From: Candidatus Sulfopaludibacter sp. SbA3
Lineage (GTDB): Bacteria > Acidobacteriota > Terriglobia > Bryobacterales > Bryobacteraceae
Assembly (NCBI GenBank): GCA_945890485.1
Contig: CAMDCN010000011.1
Coordinates: forward strand, 62,001 to 126,000
Length of the DNA: 64,000 nucleotides
Direction: 5' to 3'
The position numbers and the translations under genes are program-made. The stretch's first letter is position 1. The number at the start of each line of letters is the position of its first letter. Below the pieces are notes generated by a model, which was not told the DNA's origin, searched no databases, and was given only the letters and a program-made list of their open reading frames with translations. This document shows positions 54,801 through 63,679 of the stretch, one piece after another.

Positions 54801-57800
54801 TTCCCGTTTCAGGTCTCGGTGACCGATGTTTCGGGCCTTTCGGACGTCCGCAACTATGCTATCGACATCTACGATCCGCTGGTAGTCACCCCCGCGACCC
54901 TGCCGAACGGGACAACCGGCACCGCCTACAACGCGACAGTCGGTGCGACGGGAGCGGTGGGTACGGTCAGCTTCGCCGTTACCAGCGGTACGCTGCCAAC
55001 TGGGGTGACGCTGGCCGGCGCCACCGGCGTCCTTAGCGGAACGCCGACCACTCCAGGCACCTTCAACTTCACGATTACGGCAACGGACAGCGTGCCGCGC
55101 ACGGCGCCACGCGCTTATTCCGTCACCATCGCCAGTGGCTTCTCGATTTCGACGACCTCACTCGGCACGGGAACGGTTGGGTTCGCCTATGCTCGAAGCG
55201 TCGTCACCACCGGCGGGACAGGCGCCGTAACGTTTGCCGTTACTGCCGGTGCATTGCCGGCGGGGCTGGCGTTGAATCCCACAACGGGAGTTGTCAGTGG
55301 CACTCCGACGGTTGCAGGGAGCAGCACGTTCACCATTACGGCAACGGATTCCACCTCTCTTACTGCCCAGCAAAGCTTCACCTTGCCCATCCTGCCGGTG
55401 TTTGTCATCACCACGACGGCGCTTCCCGACGGGGCCGTAGGCACCGCTTACTCGGCGACCGTTCAAACGCAAAATGCGCAGGGGATTGTCAGTTTCGCTG
55501 TCGTTTCCGGAACGTTGCCGGCGGGGCTCACCTTGAACTCCAGCACGGGAGTCATCAGCGGTACGCCAACCGCAAATGGACCCGGTACGTTTACCGTTCG
55601 CGCGAGTGACACCGAACCTCTGTCGTTTGACGGGGGTGGACCTGCGTTCCGCCCAATCGACCAGATTGCGGAGCGTTCGTTTACCATCACCGTTGGAACA
55701 TCGTTCGCTATCAGCACGGCGACCCTGCCTTCGGGCAACGTTTCAACGCCCTACTCGGCGACGCTGCAGACGGTGAACGGGAACGCTCCCGTTTCCTTCG
55801 CCGTGACGACCGGAACGCTCCCCGCCGGTTTGACACTGAACGCCGGCACCGGTGCGATCACGGGGACGCCAACCGCCGCGGGCAGCAGCACCTTCACGAT
55901 CACGGCCACGGATGCGCAAACGCAAACCGCGCAGCGCAGCTTCACCGTCGTGATTCTGCAAGCGTTCTCTTTCACGACATCGGACCTGCCTAATGGTCAG
56001 ATCGGCGAACCGTACTCGGCAACGTTGCAGGTCCAGGCTTCGCAGAACGTCGTTACGTTCGCGGTGGTTTCGGGTACTCTGCCCGCCGGGCTCACGTTGA
56101 ATGGGACCACTGGCGTGATCAGTGGAACGCCGACTGCGAACGGCGTCAGAACCTTCACGGTCCGTGCAACCGATTCCGAACCCCCGCTGTTCCTTGATGC
56201 GGGACCGGGGGGCCGGCATGTCGATCAGATTGCCGAGCGCGAATTTAGCATCACGATCGGTGGGGCATTCGCGATCAGCACGACGACATTACCCACCGGC
56301 ACGGTATCGCTCTCCTACTCGACGACACTCGAGACGGCGAATAGCGCTCCGCCGGTGAGCTTCTCTGTTACCGCCGGGGCGTTGCCGAATGGTCTGACTC
56401 TGACGGCCGGTACTGGTGTTATCAGCGGTACTCCGACCGTCAGCGGAACGTTCACTTTCACTGTCACGGCGAACGACGGACAAGAGCGGACCGCGACACG
56501 CGAATTGACGATCACCGTGCAGCTGCGGTTCGTGATTACGACCACCGAGCTGCCGACGGGGACTGTCGGCCTTCTTTATAACGCGCCCATCGAGACTCAG
56601 GGTGCGATTGGTACGGCATCCTTTACGCTGCTTTCTGGCGGGTCCCTGCCCGCCGGGCTCACGCTGAACGGAGCGACCGGTGTGATCAGCGGGACGCCAA
56701 CTCAGGCTGGCACGAGCACATTCCTAATCCGCGCCGTCGACTCGGCGAATCCTGAACTCCGGAGCGACAGTGTATCGCTTTCGATCACCGTCAATCCGTC
56801 GCTATTGAGCATTACTACCAGCGGGTTGCCGCGGGCGACGGCCGGCGTTGCGTATAGCCAAACCTTCGCGGCCACGGGCGGCGCGGCGCCGTACCGGTGG
56901 TCCATCGTTGGCGGCACGCTGCCGCCCAACTTAACCTTGAACCCCACCACGGGCGAGCTGCTCGGCGTCGTGCTGCAGGGTGGCTTGGCGAACTTTACGG
57001 TGCGAGTGACCGACAGCGTCGGAACCACCGCTGACCGCCCCTTCGCTCTCGAAACCGTGACGCAACTCGGGATTACGGCCAACGTCTTCCCGATTGAACA
57101 GGGCCAGTTGTTCTCCTCGCCGGTGACAGTTTTCGGTGGACGGCCCCCGTACCAACTCACTGTCCTGAGCGGTGGACCGCCGCCCGGCATCGCCTTCAAT
57201 GCCGCGAATGGCACGTTTAGCGGAACAACCAGCGCGCCGGCCGGTCAGTTCTCCGCCGTCATCCAGGCGGTTGATAGCTTGGAGCAGGTGGCCACGGCGA
57301 CGCTGCTGTTCAACGTCACCGCGCCCGGACCGGCGCCGCTAGGGATCACCCCGGCGACCTTGCCGAATGGGCTGGTGGGCGTTGCTTATGGGGCGCAGTT
57401 GGGAACAACGGGCGGAGCGCCGCCGTACGGGTTCCGGGTTTCGCAAGGGAATCTGCCGCCCGGAATCACGATGACTGGGACGGGCACGTTCAGCGGTACG
57501 CCTTCGCTGGCGGGTTCCTTTACCTTTGGCATCCTGGCTACCGATGGCGGTGCCCGGTCGGCCGGCCAACTGTTCACCATCGTTGTGGCCGCGCCGCTGG
57601 TTCCGCTGACGGTAACGCCCGAGTCTCTGCCGGCGGGTGTGGTCAATCAGCCGTATGCGGCCAGCCTTGGCGCATCGGGCGGCCAGACCCCCTACCGCTT
57701 CAGCTTGACGGGTGATCTGCCTCCTGGTGTTGTATTCACGAGCAATGGAACGCTGGTGGGCACGCCGACGGCGACGGGAACGTTCCGCTTCACGCTCGAG

Positions 57801-59324
57801 GTGACGGACGCGCGGAATGCGCGGGCGTCGCGAGGCTTCTCGATCACGATTCTAGGACCGGTGGAGATTACCACTGCCGCCCTGCGGGATGCTGTGGTCG
57901 GGGTGTCCTACGGCGCTCAAGTGGAAGCTGCCGGCGGCACTGCGCCATATACGTTCGGTCTTGGTGGATTGCCGCCTGGCCTGACGGGTGGCAGCAATGG
58001 GGCCATCTCCGGAACGCCAACAGCCGCGGGAACCTTCGCAGTGGCTGCCGAGGTTACGGACGCACGGGGCCAGCGGGCCACCAAGGTGCTTTCGCTGACC
58101 GTAGTGGCGCGGCTGACTATCACCAGTTCGCCGGGCGCAACGCCGGTGGCGATCGGCCAACAGATCGGCGGCGGGTTCGCCGCCGCGGGCGGGCGGCCGC
58201 CCTATCAGTGGGCCGTCACCAGCGGTTCGCTACCCCCGGGCGTTGGGTTCGTTTCGTCAACGGGTGCTTTGACCGGCGCACCGACGGCGGAAGGCAGCTT
58301 CACGTTTGGCGTTACGGTGACCGATTCGTTGCAGAACACGGCCACCGGGTCGGCGACGATTCGGGTGCTTCCTCCGTTGACGGTGAATGCAACGACATTG
58401 CCGGGTGGCGTTGTCGGGACGGCATACGGCGCGGGCGTCGGAGCCTCCGGCGGTCAGGCGCCGTACACGTTCTCGCTCACGCAAGGGGAGTTGCCGCCGG
58501 GCATCTCGCTCGGAGCGGATGGCTCGCTCGGTGGCGTCCCCAGCGCCGCGGGCGGATTTGGCTTCACGATCCAGGCGACGGACGTAATCGGCAACCGCGC
58601 GACCCGAGCCTTCTCCATCGCGATTGGCCTGCCGCCGGTTCCTCCCATCAGCTTCGTGGGCGCTCCGCCGACCATTCAAACCGGTCAGCAGGGGACCATC
58701 ACGGTGCAGATTGCCGGTGCTTATCCGGTGCCGATCACCGGCACGCTAACCCTGCAGTTCACACCGAACGCTACCAACCCGATCGACGACCCGGCGGTGC
58801 AGTTGACCTCCGGCGGCCGGGAAGTGACGTTCACGATTCCGGCTGGCCAGACCAACGCGCAGTTCCCGCTCGACCCGTTGCGGTTCCAGGTGGGCACAGT
58901 GGCTGGCGTGGTGGAGTTGCAGACTACGTTCACTCCGCTTGGGGGGCAGCCGACGCCGGGTCCGACGATCACGGTCACCATCCCCCGGGCGGTGCCGGTA
59001 ATCACGGCGGCCTCGCTCGCGCCCGGTTCCGGTGGATTCAACCTGACGGTGGAGGGCTTCTCGAACACTCGTGAAGTGTCGACGATGACCCTGCAGTTTA
59101 ACCCGACCCCGGGTAGCAGCCTGGAGACGACCACCGTGACGGTGCCGGTGACGGCGGCGTTCAATGCGTGGTTCAACTCGGGCGGTTCCAACCCGTTCGG
59201 CGGTAGCTTCCGGTTGGTGCTGCCGCTCACGGTGACCGGTGAACTCAGCGCGGTGGATTCGGTGGTGGTGCGGTTGACGAACAGCGTCGGCGAATCGCAG
59301 CCGTTTACCGCTCGTAGAAACTAA
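51876..59324 (+). CDS. giant exported protein with 25 He_PIG (Ig-like) repeats
   Basis: 2,482 residues from ATG 51876, sharing a base with the preceding stop. A signal peptide (MRALRVLLSGLALTLSALAF) is followed by 25 tandem repeats of about 90 residues, each with the phrase G(A/T)LPxGLxLNxxTGxISGTP and ending FTVTATD or similar, the He_PIG/putative-Ig pattern (PF05345). The last 230 residues are a different beta-rich domain (TGQQGTITVQIAGAYPVP, TLQFTPNATNPIDDPAVQLT) likely for anchoring or stop-transfer. Such proteins act as surface adhesins or matrix components. There is no LPxTG or visible barrel at the end. Two repeats near 55.4-56.5 kb are part of a duplicated pair. The 3' end overlaps the converging rsmD by 20 bases. 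Confidence 0.85.
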   Translation: MRALRVLLSGLALTLSALAFPNPDGMCLITTAAVLPEGTVNVARSYQIATSGCDPVLRFVLDGGSLPAGMSLDSRSGIISGQPSAAGSYAFTVRVLDSVAQVPSKTFLLRINSALQIDRRILASAGAFGSSYSDQVSASGGVAPYSFSLSGTLPPGLSLNPTTGVITGVLGSGFAAPANFSVTVTDAGTPASSVTSVFQISPNTTRSLATPSLANGTVGVAYSSTISLATGTGGSWLVADGTLPTGLTLNPTTGTLNGTPSAAGSFWFTVQSRLITGGSISSAWRTYNVLISNLSGLQFSTGATPPTVEIGAGYRALLSPVGGVAPFTYAVTAGALPPSVVLDASTGVLHGDVAYTETPTYAATIQVTDARGATASQTFTFTIANAIYFSEPYLPDGMVGQAYSNGLSIGGGGSSRTLSFYPILGAMPPGLTLNPTTGAITGTPTESGDYAVYFVVSDELGGYAVTGISFYIAPPLSFQQSSPLRDYAASGGAIYYATAGATGGELPRTYSLLSGALPAGMTLDSLYGFIAGASTAVGPYSFTVQVTDGGGRTASQAYTMNVVPTVAVANETLYNGTVGEVYADTLVAQGAPTTFEFTVSAGSLPPGLTLSLAGALSGTPTTAGTYAFSIQAARADGFGTPNVRAFQVVIANTLAQVTASPLPVATQGEAYSVTIQTSGGNGPFTFSHGESSLPSGLELSVDTGRIHGVPLQTGLFNIDLTVTDSDFRSVGATYQLRVGPAIQFSSPRLPNGTRTVSYAETVTATGGTGALTYSLASGTLPTGVTLNPTTGALSGIPSVANTFSFSIRATDTFGVTATNAFTVLIADPLTFSTASPITPAPLNLAYGFQFSTAGGRSPVQYTLLNNAPPAILAMAPGGLFGGFPIVSGTYAFTVSARDADGREVQTAFSHTVGGPPILSGTLPYGTNGTAYSQSATVAGGTAPYTFVLTTGSLPPGLSLNATTGAISGTPSLAGNFPFQVSVTDVSGLSDVRNYAIDIYDPLVVTPATLPNGTTGTAYNATVGATGAVGTVSFAVTSGTLPTGVTLAGATGVLSGTPTTPGTFNFTITATDSVPRTAPRAYSVTIASGFSISTTSLGTGTVGFAYARSVVTTGGTGAVTFAVTAGALPAGLALNPTTGVVSGTPTVAGSSTFTITATDSTSLTAQQSFTLPILPVFVITTTALPDGAVGTAYSATVQTQNAQGIVSFAVVSGTLPAGLTLNSSTGVISGTPTANGPGTFTVRASDTEPLSFDGGGPAFRPIDQIAERSFTITVGTSFAISTATLPSGNVSTPYSATLQTVNGNAPVSFAVTTGTLPAGLTLNAGTGAITGTPTAAGSSTFTITATDAQTQTAQRSFTVVILQAFSFTTSDLPNGQIGEPYSATLQVQASQNVVTFAVVSGTLPAGLTLNGTTGVISGTPTANGVRTFTVRATDSEPPLFLDAGPGGRHVDQIAEREFSITIGGAFAISTTTLPTGTVSLSYSTTLETANSAPPVSFSVTAGALPNGLTLTAGTGVISGTPTVSGTFTFTVTANDGQERTATRELTITVQLRFVITTTELPTGTVGLLYNAPIETQGAIGTASFTLLSGGSLPAGLTLNGATGVISGTPTQAGTSTFLIRAVDSANPELRSDSVSLSITVNPSLLSITTSGLPRATAGVAYSQTFAATGGAAPYRWSIVGGTLPPNLTLNPTTGELLGVVLQGGLANFTVRVTDSVGTTADRPFALETVTQLGITANVFPIEQGQLFSSPVTVFGGRPPYQLTVLSGGPPPGIAFNAANGTFSGTTSAPAGQFSAVIQAVDSLEQVATATLLFNVTAPGPAPLGITPATLPNGLVGVAYGAQLGTTGGAPPYGFRVSQGNLPPGITMTGTGTFSGTPSLAGSFTFGILATDGGARSAGQLFTIVVAAPLVPLTVTPESLPAGVVNQPYAASLGASGGQTPYRFSLTGDLPPGVVFTSNGTLVGTPTATGTFRFTLEVTDARNARASRGFSITILGPVEITTAALRDAVVGVSYGAQVEAAGGTAPYTFGLGGLPPGLTGGSNGAISGTPTAAGTFAVAAEVTDARGQRATKVLSLTVVARLTITSSPGATPVAIGQQIGGGFAAAGGRPPYQWAVTSGSLPPGVGFVSSTGALTGAPTAEGSFTFGVTVTDSLQNTATGSATIRVLPPLTVNATTLPGGVVGTAYGAGVGASGGQAPYTFSLTQGELPPGISLGADGSLGGVPSAAGGFGFTIQATDVIGNRATRAFSIAIGLPPVPPISFVGAPPTIQTGQQGTITVQIAGAYPVPITGTLTLQFTPNATNPIDDPAVQLTSGGREVTFTIPAGQTNAQFPLDPLRFQVGTVAGVVELQTTFTPLGGQPTPGPTITVTIPRAVPVITAASLAPGSGGFNLTVEGFSNTREVSTMTLQFNPTPGSSLETTTVTVPVTAAFNAWFNSGGSNPFGGSFRLVLPLTVTGELSAVDSVVVRLTNSVGESQPFTARRN

Positions 59325-59829
59325 GCCAGTTGTCGCCCTGCTTGACGATACGGCCCCTGCGTAAGGGGCCGTACTCGTCTGAGAGGATCTGGCGCGGGGG
59401 ATGCTGCACGATGACGTAGGGCACCGTCGATTCGGCGAGCGCGGTGAGCGCGGCGTCGAACTCCTTGGGAATGGTAAAGGGCGGATCGAGGAACACGATG
59501 TCCGCCTCCATCGTGCGCAGGGCGTCGCTTGCTTTCCGCTTGATGATCGCGGTGCGCGGCTGAACGCCGAGCATCTTGATGTTTTCGAATAGCACGCGGA
59601 TCGCTTCCTTGTTGCGTTCAATGAAGAGGACGCGGCGCGCGCCCCGGCTCAACGCTTCCAGGCCGACGGCGCCGGTGCCGGCGTAGGCGTCGACGAACAC
59701 GACGCCATCAAGGCGCGTTTGGAGGATGTTGAACAACGATTCCCGTAGACGATCTGGCGTCGGCCGCACCTCGGACCCTTCTACACTCTGCAGCTTGCGG
59801 CTGCGAAACTCTCCGGCAATGACTCGCAT
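59305..59829 (-). CDS. rsmD: 16S rRNA (guanine-966-N2)-methyltransferase RsmD
   Basis: 174 residues. The N-terminal MRVIAGEFRSRKLQSVEGSE, RPTPDRLRESLFNIL and SAM-binding FVDAYAGTGAVGLEALSRGA are typical; the catalytic DPPF (standing for DPPY) follows in DIVFLDPPFTIPKE. It methylates N2 of G966 of 16S rRNA. The recG gene lies directly upstream with a 2-base gap, so the pair is probably co-transcribed. Confidence 0.92.
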   Translation of the reverse strand: MRVIAGEFRSRKLQSVEGSEVRPTPDRLRESLFNILQTRLDGVVFVDAYAGTGAVGLEALSRGARRVLFIERNKEAIRVLFENIKMLGVQPRTAIIKRKASDALRTMEADIVFLDPPFTIPKEFDAALTALAESTVPYVIVQHPPRQILSDEYGPLRRGRIVKQGDNWLSFYER

Positions 59830-59831
59830 GG

Positions 59832-61931
59832 TTACCCTACCAATACTAAGCCGTAGCGGCGCTGCCAGTGCTCCCGCAGGTAGGCGATAGCTTGGCGGAG
59901 GGCCGCTTCGCTCGGCGGATTGTCGATGAACGCATTGGCTTCGTTTCGCGCAATCTCCAGCAGTTCGCTGTCGCGGAGGATGTTGCCGAAACGCAGCGCC
60001 GGCAAGCCGCTTTGCTTCGTGCCGAAGAACTCCCCCGGCCCGCGGAGGCGCAGGTCCATCTCGGCGATGTAGAAGCCGTCGTTCGATTCCACCATCGTGC
60101 GAATGCGTTCCTTGCCGGTTTCGCTGAGCTTGTCCGTCACCAGCAGGCAGTAGCTCTGTTCGCCACCGCGCCCAACGCGGCCGCGCAGTTGATGCAACTG
60201 CGCGAGACCAAAACGTTCGGCCTGCTCAATCACCATGACGGTAGCGTTGGGAACGTCGACGCCCACTTCGACGACGGTCGTCGAAACGAGCACCTGAATC
60301 TGCCCCTGTTTGAACGACGCCATCACGGCTTCTTTATCGCTTTGCGCCAGTTTACCGTGCAGCAGGCCGACCTGGAACTGCGGGAATACGGTTTGCGAAA
60401 GCTGCAGGTACATCTGCTCGGCCGCCTTCATCGCCTGCGTTTCGCTCTCTTCGATGACGGGGTAGACGACGTAAGCTTGGCGGCCGGCGGTGACTTCGCC
60501 GTGAAGAAACGACCACACCTCCTCGATGCGGTTGGCGTTGACGTGGGTCGTGACGATCGGCCGGCGGCCAGGCGGCAACTCGTCGATGATTGAAGTGTCG
60601 AGGTCGCCATAGACGGTCAGCGCCAGCGTCCGGGGGATGGGGGTGGCCGTCATGACGAGGACGTCCGGCGTCTGGCCCTTCTCCATCAGCTTCAGCCGCT
60701 GCATAACGCCGAAGCGGTGCTGCTCGTCGACGATGGCGAGGCCTAGCCGATGGAACTGGACATCGGCTTCGAGCAGGGCATGAGTTCCGATGGCCACGTG
60801 AATCAGGCCGCTGGCGATGAGGCGCCGAATGGCTTCCTTCTCCTTCGGCTTGAAGGAGCCGGAGAGCATCACGCACTGGTAGCCAAGCTTGCCGAAGAGA
60901 TTCTTGAAGTAGGCGAAGTGCTGCGCCGCCAGGATTTCGGTGGGAGCAAGCACGGCAACCTGATAGCCGTTTTCGATCGCGATGATGGCGGCCTCGGCGG
61001 CGACCAACGTCTTGCCGCTGCCAACGTCGCCCTGCAGCAAGCGGCTCATCGGTTGGGGCGCGGCCATGTCGCGGGCGATCTCGCCGAGGACGCGCTTCTG
61101 CGCGCCGGTGGGCTTGAACGGCAGCATGGCCTTGATCTTCTCGCGGACCTGATCGGTAAGAGCGAATTGAATTCCGCGGGCCTCGCGGGCCTTGTTGCGC
61201 TTGAGCGCCAAGCCGCATTCCAGCCAGAAGAACTCTTCGAGGATCATGCGGACATGTGCTGGGGAGCGGAAGGCGTTAAGCAGGCGGATGTCGCTCTCTT
61301 CGGCCGGAAAATGGATGCCCTGAATCGCGGCCCACCGCGTGGGCAGCTTGAGCTGCTCGCAGATGCGGCCGGGCAGCATGTCTTCGACCGGCGCGATGGA
61401 ATCGAGCACGCGCCGCATCAGCACTCGCATCAGCTTCGGGCTTACCTTCTGGGCGGCCTCGTAGATGGGAACAACGCGGCCGGTGTGCAGCGTCGCGTCA
61501 CCGTCTTCATCGTCCTGCGAGAGAATCTCGAACTCCGGATTCTTCATCAGCAGCTCGCCGCGGTAGGAGTCGAACTCGACCTTGCCGTAGACGGCCAGGC
61601 GCATCCCTTCGGCGAGGACCTTGGCGAGGTAGCCGCCGTTGAACCAGCGGCCGTAGAGCGCCATACGGCCGGAGTCGCCCAGCGTGGCCTCGAACAAGCC
61701 GACACGCCGATTCTTCAGCACGGGCAGGCTGGTGGCGCGGACATCGACGATGACCGTCGCCATCTCGCCGGGGGCAAGCTCGTCGATACGTTTCAGGTTG
61801 GATCGGTCTTCGTAGCGGAAAGGGGGGTAGTGCAGCAGGTCGGCCACAGTGACCAGACCCTTGGTCTCGAGCATCGCCGCCCGCTGCGGTCCCACGCCTT
61901 TCACGTATACGAGCGGGGTTTCAAGATTCAC
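59832..61931 (-). CDS. recG: ATP-dependent DNA helicase RecG
   Basis: 699 residues, normal length. It starts at GTG 61931. The N-terminal wedge (VYVKGVGPQRAAMLETKGLV, LLHYPPFRYEDRS), OB part, Walker A GDVGSGKT, the RecG-type DEQH box (IVDEQHRFG) and the C-terminal RIRTMVESNDGFYIAEMDLR and GPGEFFGTKQSGLP are all present. It remodels stalled replication forks and Holliday junctions. Only 20 bases separate it from the oppositely directed oxidoreductase gene. Confidence 0.96.
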   Translation of the reverse strand: MNLETPLVYVKGVGPQRAAMLETKGLVTVADLLHYPPFRYEDRSNLKRIDELAPGEMATVIVDVRATSLPVLKNRRVGLFEATLGDSGRMALYGRWFNGGYLAKVLAEGMRLAVYGKVEFDSYRGELLMKNPEFEILSQDDEDGDATLHTGRVVPIYEAAQKVSPKLMRVLMRRVLDSIAPVEDMLPGRICEQLKLPTRWAAIQGIHFPAEESDIRLLNAFRSPAHVRMILEEFFWLECGLALKRNKAREARGIQFALTDQVREKIKAMLPFKPTGAQKRVLGEIARDMAAPQPMSRLLQGDVGSGKTLVAAEAAIIAIENGYQVAVLAPTEILAAQHFAYFKNLFGKLGYQCVMLSGSFKPKEKEAIRRLIASGLIHVAIGTHALLEADVQFHRLGLAIVDEQHRFGVMQRLKLMEKGQTPDVLVMTATPIPRTLALTVYGDLDTSIIDELPPGRRPIVTTHVNANRIEEVWSFLHGEVTAGRQAYVVYPVIEESETQAMKAAEQMYLQLSQTVFPQFQVGLLHGKLAQSDKEAVMASFKQGQIQVLVSTTVVEVGVDVPNATVMVIEQAERFGLAQLHQLRGRVGRGGEQSYCLLVTDKLSETGKERIRTMVESNDGFYIAEMDLRLRGPGEFFGTKQSGLPALRFGNILRDSELLEIARNEANAFIDNPPSEAALRQAIAYLREHWQRRYGLVLVG

Positions 61932-61951
61932 TTACGCTACAATTCCCAGTT

Positions 61952-62878
61952 ATGAAGGCCTCTGCACTTTTTCTATTCTCCGCTATCGTCGGCATGGCTG
62001 CTGACCTACGCGTGGGTATCGTTGGTACCGACACATCGCACGTGATTGCGTTCGCCAAGATTCTGAACGATCCCAAGAATCCGGACTATCAGCCGGGCGC
62101 GAAGATCGTGGCCGCCTACAAGGGGGGAAGCCCGGATCTCGAATCGAGCCGCAGCCGCGTGGAAGGCTACGCGAAGGAATTGAAAGAGAAGTGGGGCGTG
62201 GAGATCGTGCCCGACATCAAGACGCTCTGCGAGAAAGTGGACGCGATTCTGCTCGAAAGCGTCGACGGCCGGGTGCATCTGGCGCAGGCCAAAGAGATCT
62301 TCAAGCACAAGAAGCCCGTGTTCATCGACAAGCCGCTGGCCGCTGACCGCGCGGACGCGCTGGCGATTGAGAAGTTGGCCAAGGCGAACGGAGTGAAGTG
62401 GTTTTCTTCATCAAGCCTTCGCTGGAGCGATGGCATTCTGGACGCTAAAGACGCCAAGGCTGTCGTCGTGTGGGGCCCGGGGCCGATGGACGTGACGCAC
62501 AAGCTAGACATGACCTGGTACGGCATTCATGCGGTCGAGATGCTCTACGCGATGATGGGTACGGGCTGCGTGGAAGTGACGCGCGTGGCGTCGGGTGATG
62601 ACGTGGTCGTCGGCAAATGGAAGGACGGCCGCACGGGAACCGTGCATCTGTTGCGCCCCTATGGCGATTTCGGCTCCATGTTGTTCAAAGAGAAAACCGT
62701 GGTGCAGGGACCGGCGAAAGTGAAGGTGAGCTACGCGCCGATGCTGGGCCAGATCGTGAAGTTTTTCCAGACCGGCGAGTCTCCGGTGCCGATGGACCAG
62801 ACGATGGAAATGTTCGCTTTCATGGAAGCCGCGCAGAAGAGCAAGGAGCAGGGCGGCAAGCCCGTAAAACTCCAGTAA
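61952..62878 (+). CDS. exported Gfo/Idh/MocA-type NAD(P)-binding protein
   Basis: 308 residues with a signal peptide (MKASALFLFSAIVGMAA). The Rossmann-like start LRVGIVGTDTSHVIAFAKIL and the middle phrase HKKPVFIDKPLAADRADALA match the family's GxxGxxH and EKP-type motifs (here DKP). The typical catalytic Lys of the EKP motif is Lys in IDKPL. Family members oxidise or rearrange sugars; export signals are common in the Acidobacteriota/Planctomycetes branch. The substrate is unknown. Confidence 0.82.
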   Translation: MKASALFLFSAIVGMAADLRVGIVGTDTSHVIAFAKILNDPKNPDYQPGAKIVAAYKGGSPDLESSRSRVEGYAKELKEKWGVEIVPDIKTLCEKVDAILLESVDGRVHLAQAKEIFKHKKPVFIDKPLAADRADALAIEKLAKANGVKWFSSSSLRWSDGILDAKDAKAVVVWGPGPMDVTHKLDMTWYGIHAVEMLYAMMGTGCVEVTRVASGDDVVVGKWKDGRTGTVHLLRPYGDFGSMLFKEKTVVQGPAKVKVSYAPMLGQIVKFFQTGESPVPMDQTMEMFAFMEAAQKSKEQGGKPVKLQ

Positions 62879-62899
62879 TTCGCGGTAAACTTGGAACTT

Positions 62900-63670
62900 A
62901 TGCCAGGTTTGCTTGAAGGAAAGACGGCGCTCGTTGCGGGAGTCGCCAACCGCTGGTCCATCGCGTACTCGATTGCCGCAGCGTTTCGCCGGGAAGGCGC
63001 GACGCTGCTGCTGACCTATCAGGGTGAGCGGCTACGGGGACAGGTGGAAGAACTTGCGGTGGAGTTGGGCGCCGCCAAGGTGCTCAACTGCGACGTGACG
63101 AACGACGCTGAACTCGAAGCGCTTGTCGCAACGCTGCAGGCCGAGTTCCCGAAGTTGGACGCCGTGGTGCACAGCATCGCGTTTGCCAACAAGGAAGACC
63201 TGAGCCGCCCGTTCAGCGAGACCTCGCGCGACGGCTACCTGCTCTCGCAGAACGTCAGCGCCTATTCGCTGGTGGCGATGAGCCGGGCGCTTTCGCCGTT
63301 GATGACGGACGGCGGCGCGATCATGACGCTGACCTACCTGGGCGCGACCCGCGTCGTCGAAAACTACAACGTGATGGGCGTGGCGAAGGCGGCCCTCGAA
63401 GCGTGCGTGCGCTATCTGGCGGCCGAGTTGGGCGCGAAGAACATTCGCGTGAACGCGATCAGCGCGGGCCCGATCAAGACCGCATCGGCGCGCGGCATCA
63501 AAGATTTTTCCAAGGTTCTGGACGCGGTGGCGGCACACGCGCCGCTCAAACGGAATTGCGACCCGGCGGAAGTGGGAGACACGGCCGTGTTTCTGGCCTC
63601 CGGCCTGGGCCGTGGCGTCACGGGGAATACCATCTTCGTTGACGCCGGATTTCAAGTCATGGGTCTTTAG
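62900..63670 (+). CDS. fabI: enoyl-[acyl-carrier-protein] reductase (NADH)
   Basis: 256 residues from ATG 62900; TTG at 62891 is possible but longer. The active-site pair Tyr156 and Lys163 (YNVMGVAK) has the same numbering as in E. coli FabI. Also typical are VAGVANRWSIAYSIAAAF, DVTNDAELE, HSIAFANKEDL and the C-terminal GNTIFVDAGFQVMGL. It reduces trans-2-enoyl-ACP in fatty-acid elongation and is the triclosan target type. It lies 21 bases after the oxidoreductase gene; the ABC gene starts 9 bases after its stop. Confidence 0.95.
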   Translation: MPGLLEGKTALVAGVANRWSIAYSIAAAFRREGATLLLTYQGERLRGQVEELAVELGAAKVLNCDVTNDAELEALVATLQAEFPKLDAVVHSIAFANKEDLSRPFSETSRDGYLLSQNVSAYSLVAMSRALSPLMTDGGAIMTLTYLGATRVVENYNVMGVAKAALEACVRYLAAELGAKNIRVNAISAGPIKTASARGIKDFSKVLDAVAAHAPLKRNCDPAEVGDTAVFLASGLGRGVTGNTIFVDAGFQVMGL

Positions 63671-63679
63671 TCGAACACT

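Noticed and set aside
51876-59324. Giant repeat gene as a non-ribosomal or polyketide synthase
   Set aside because: No adenylation, ketosynthase or carrier motifs; repeats are all beta-rich He_PIG type and a signal peptide is present.
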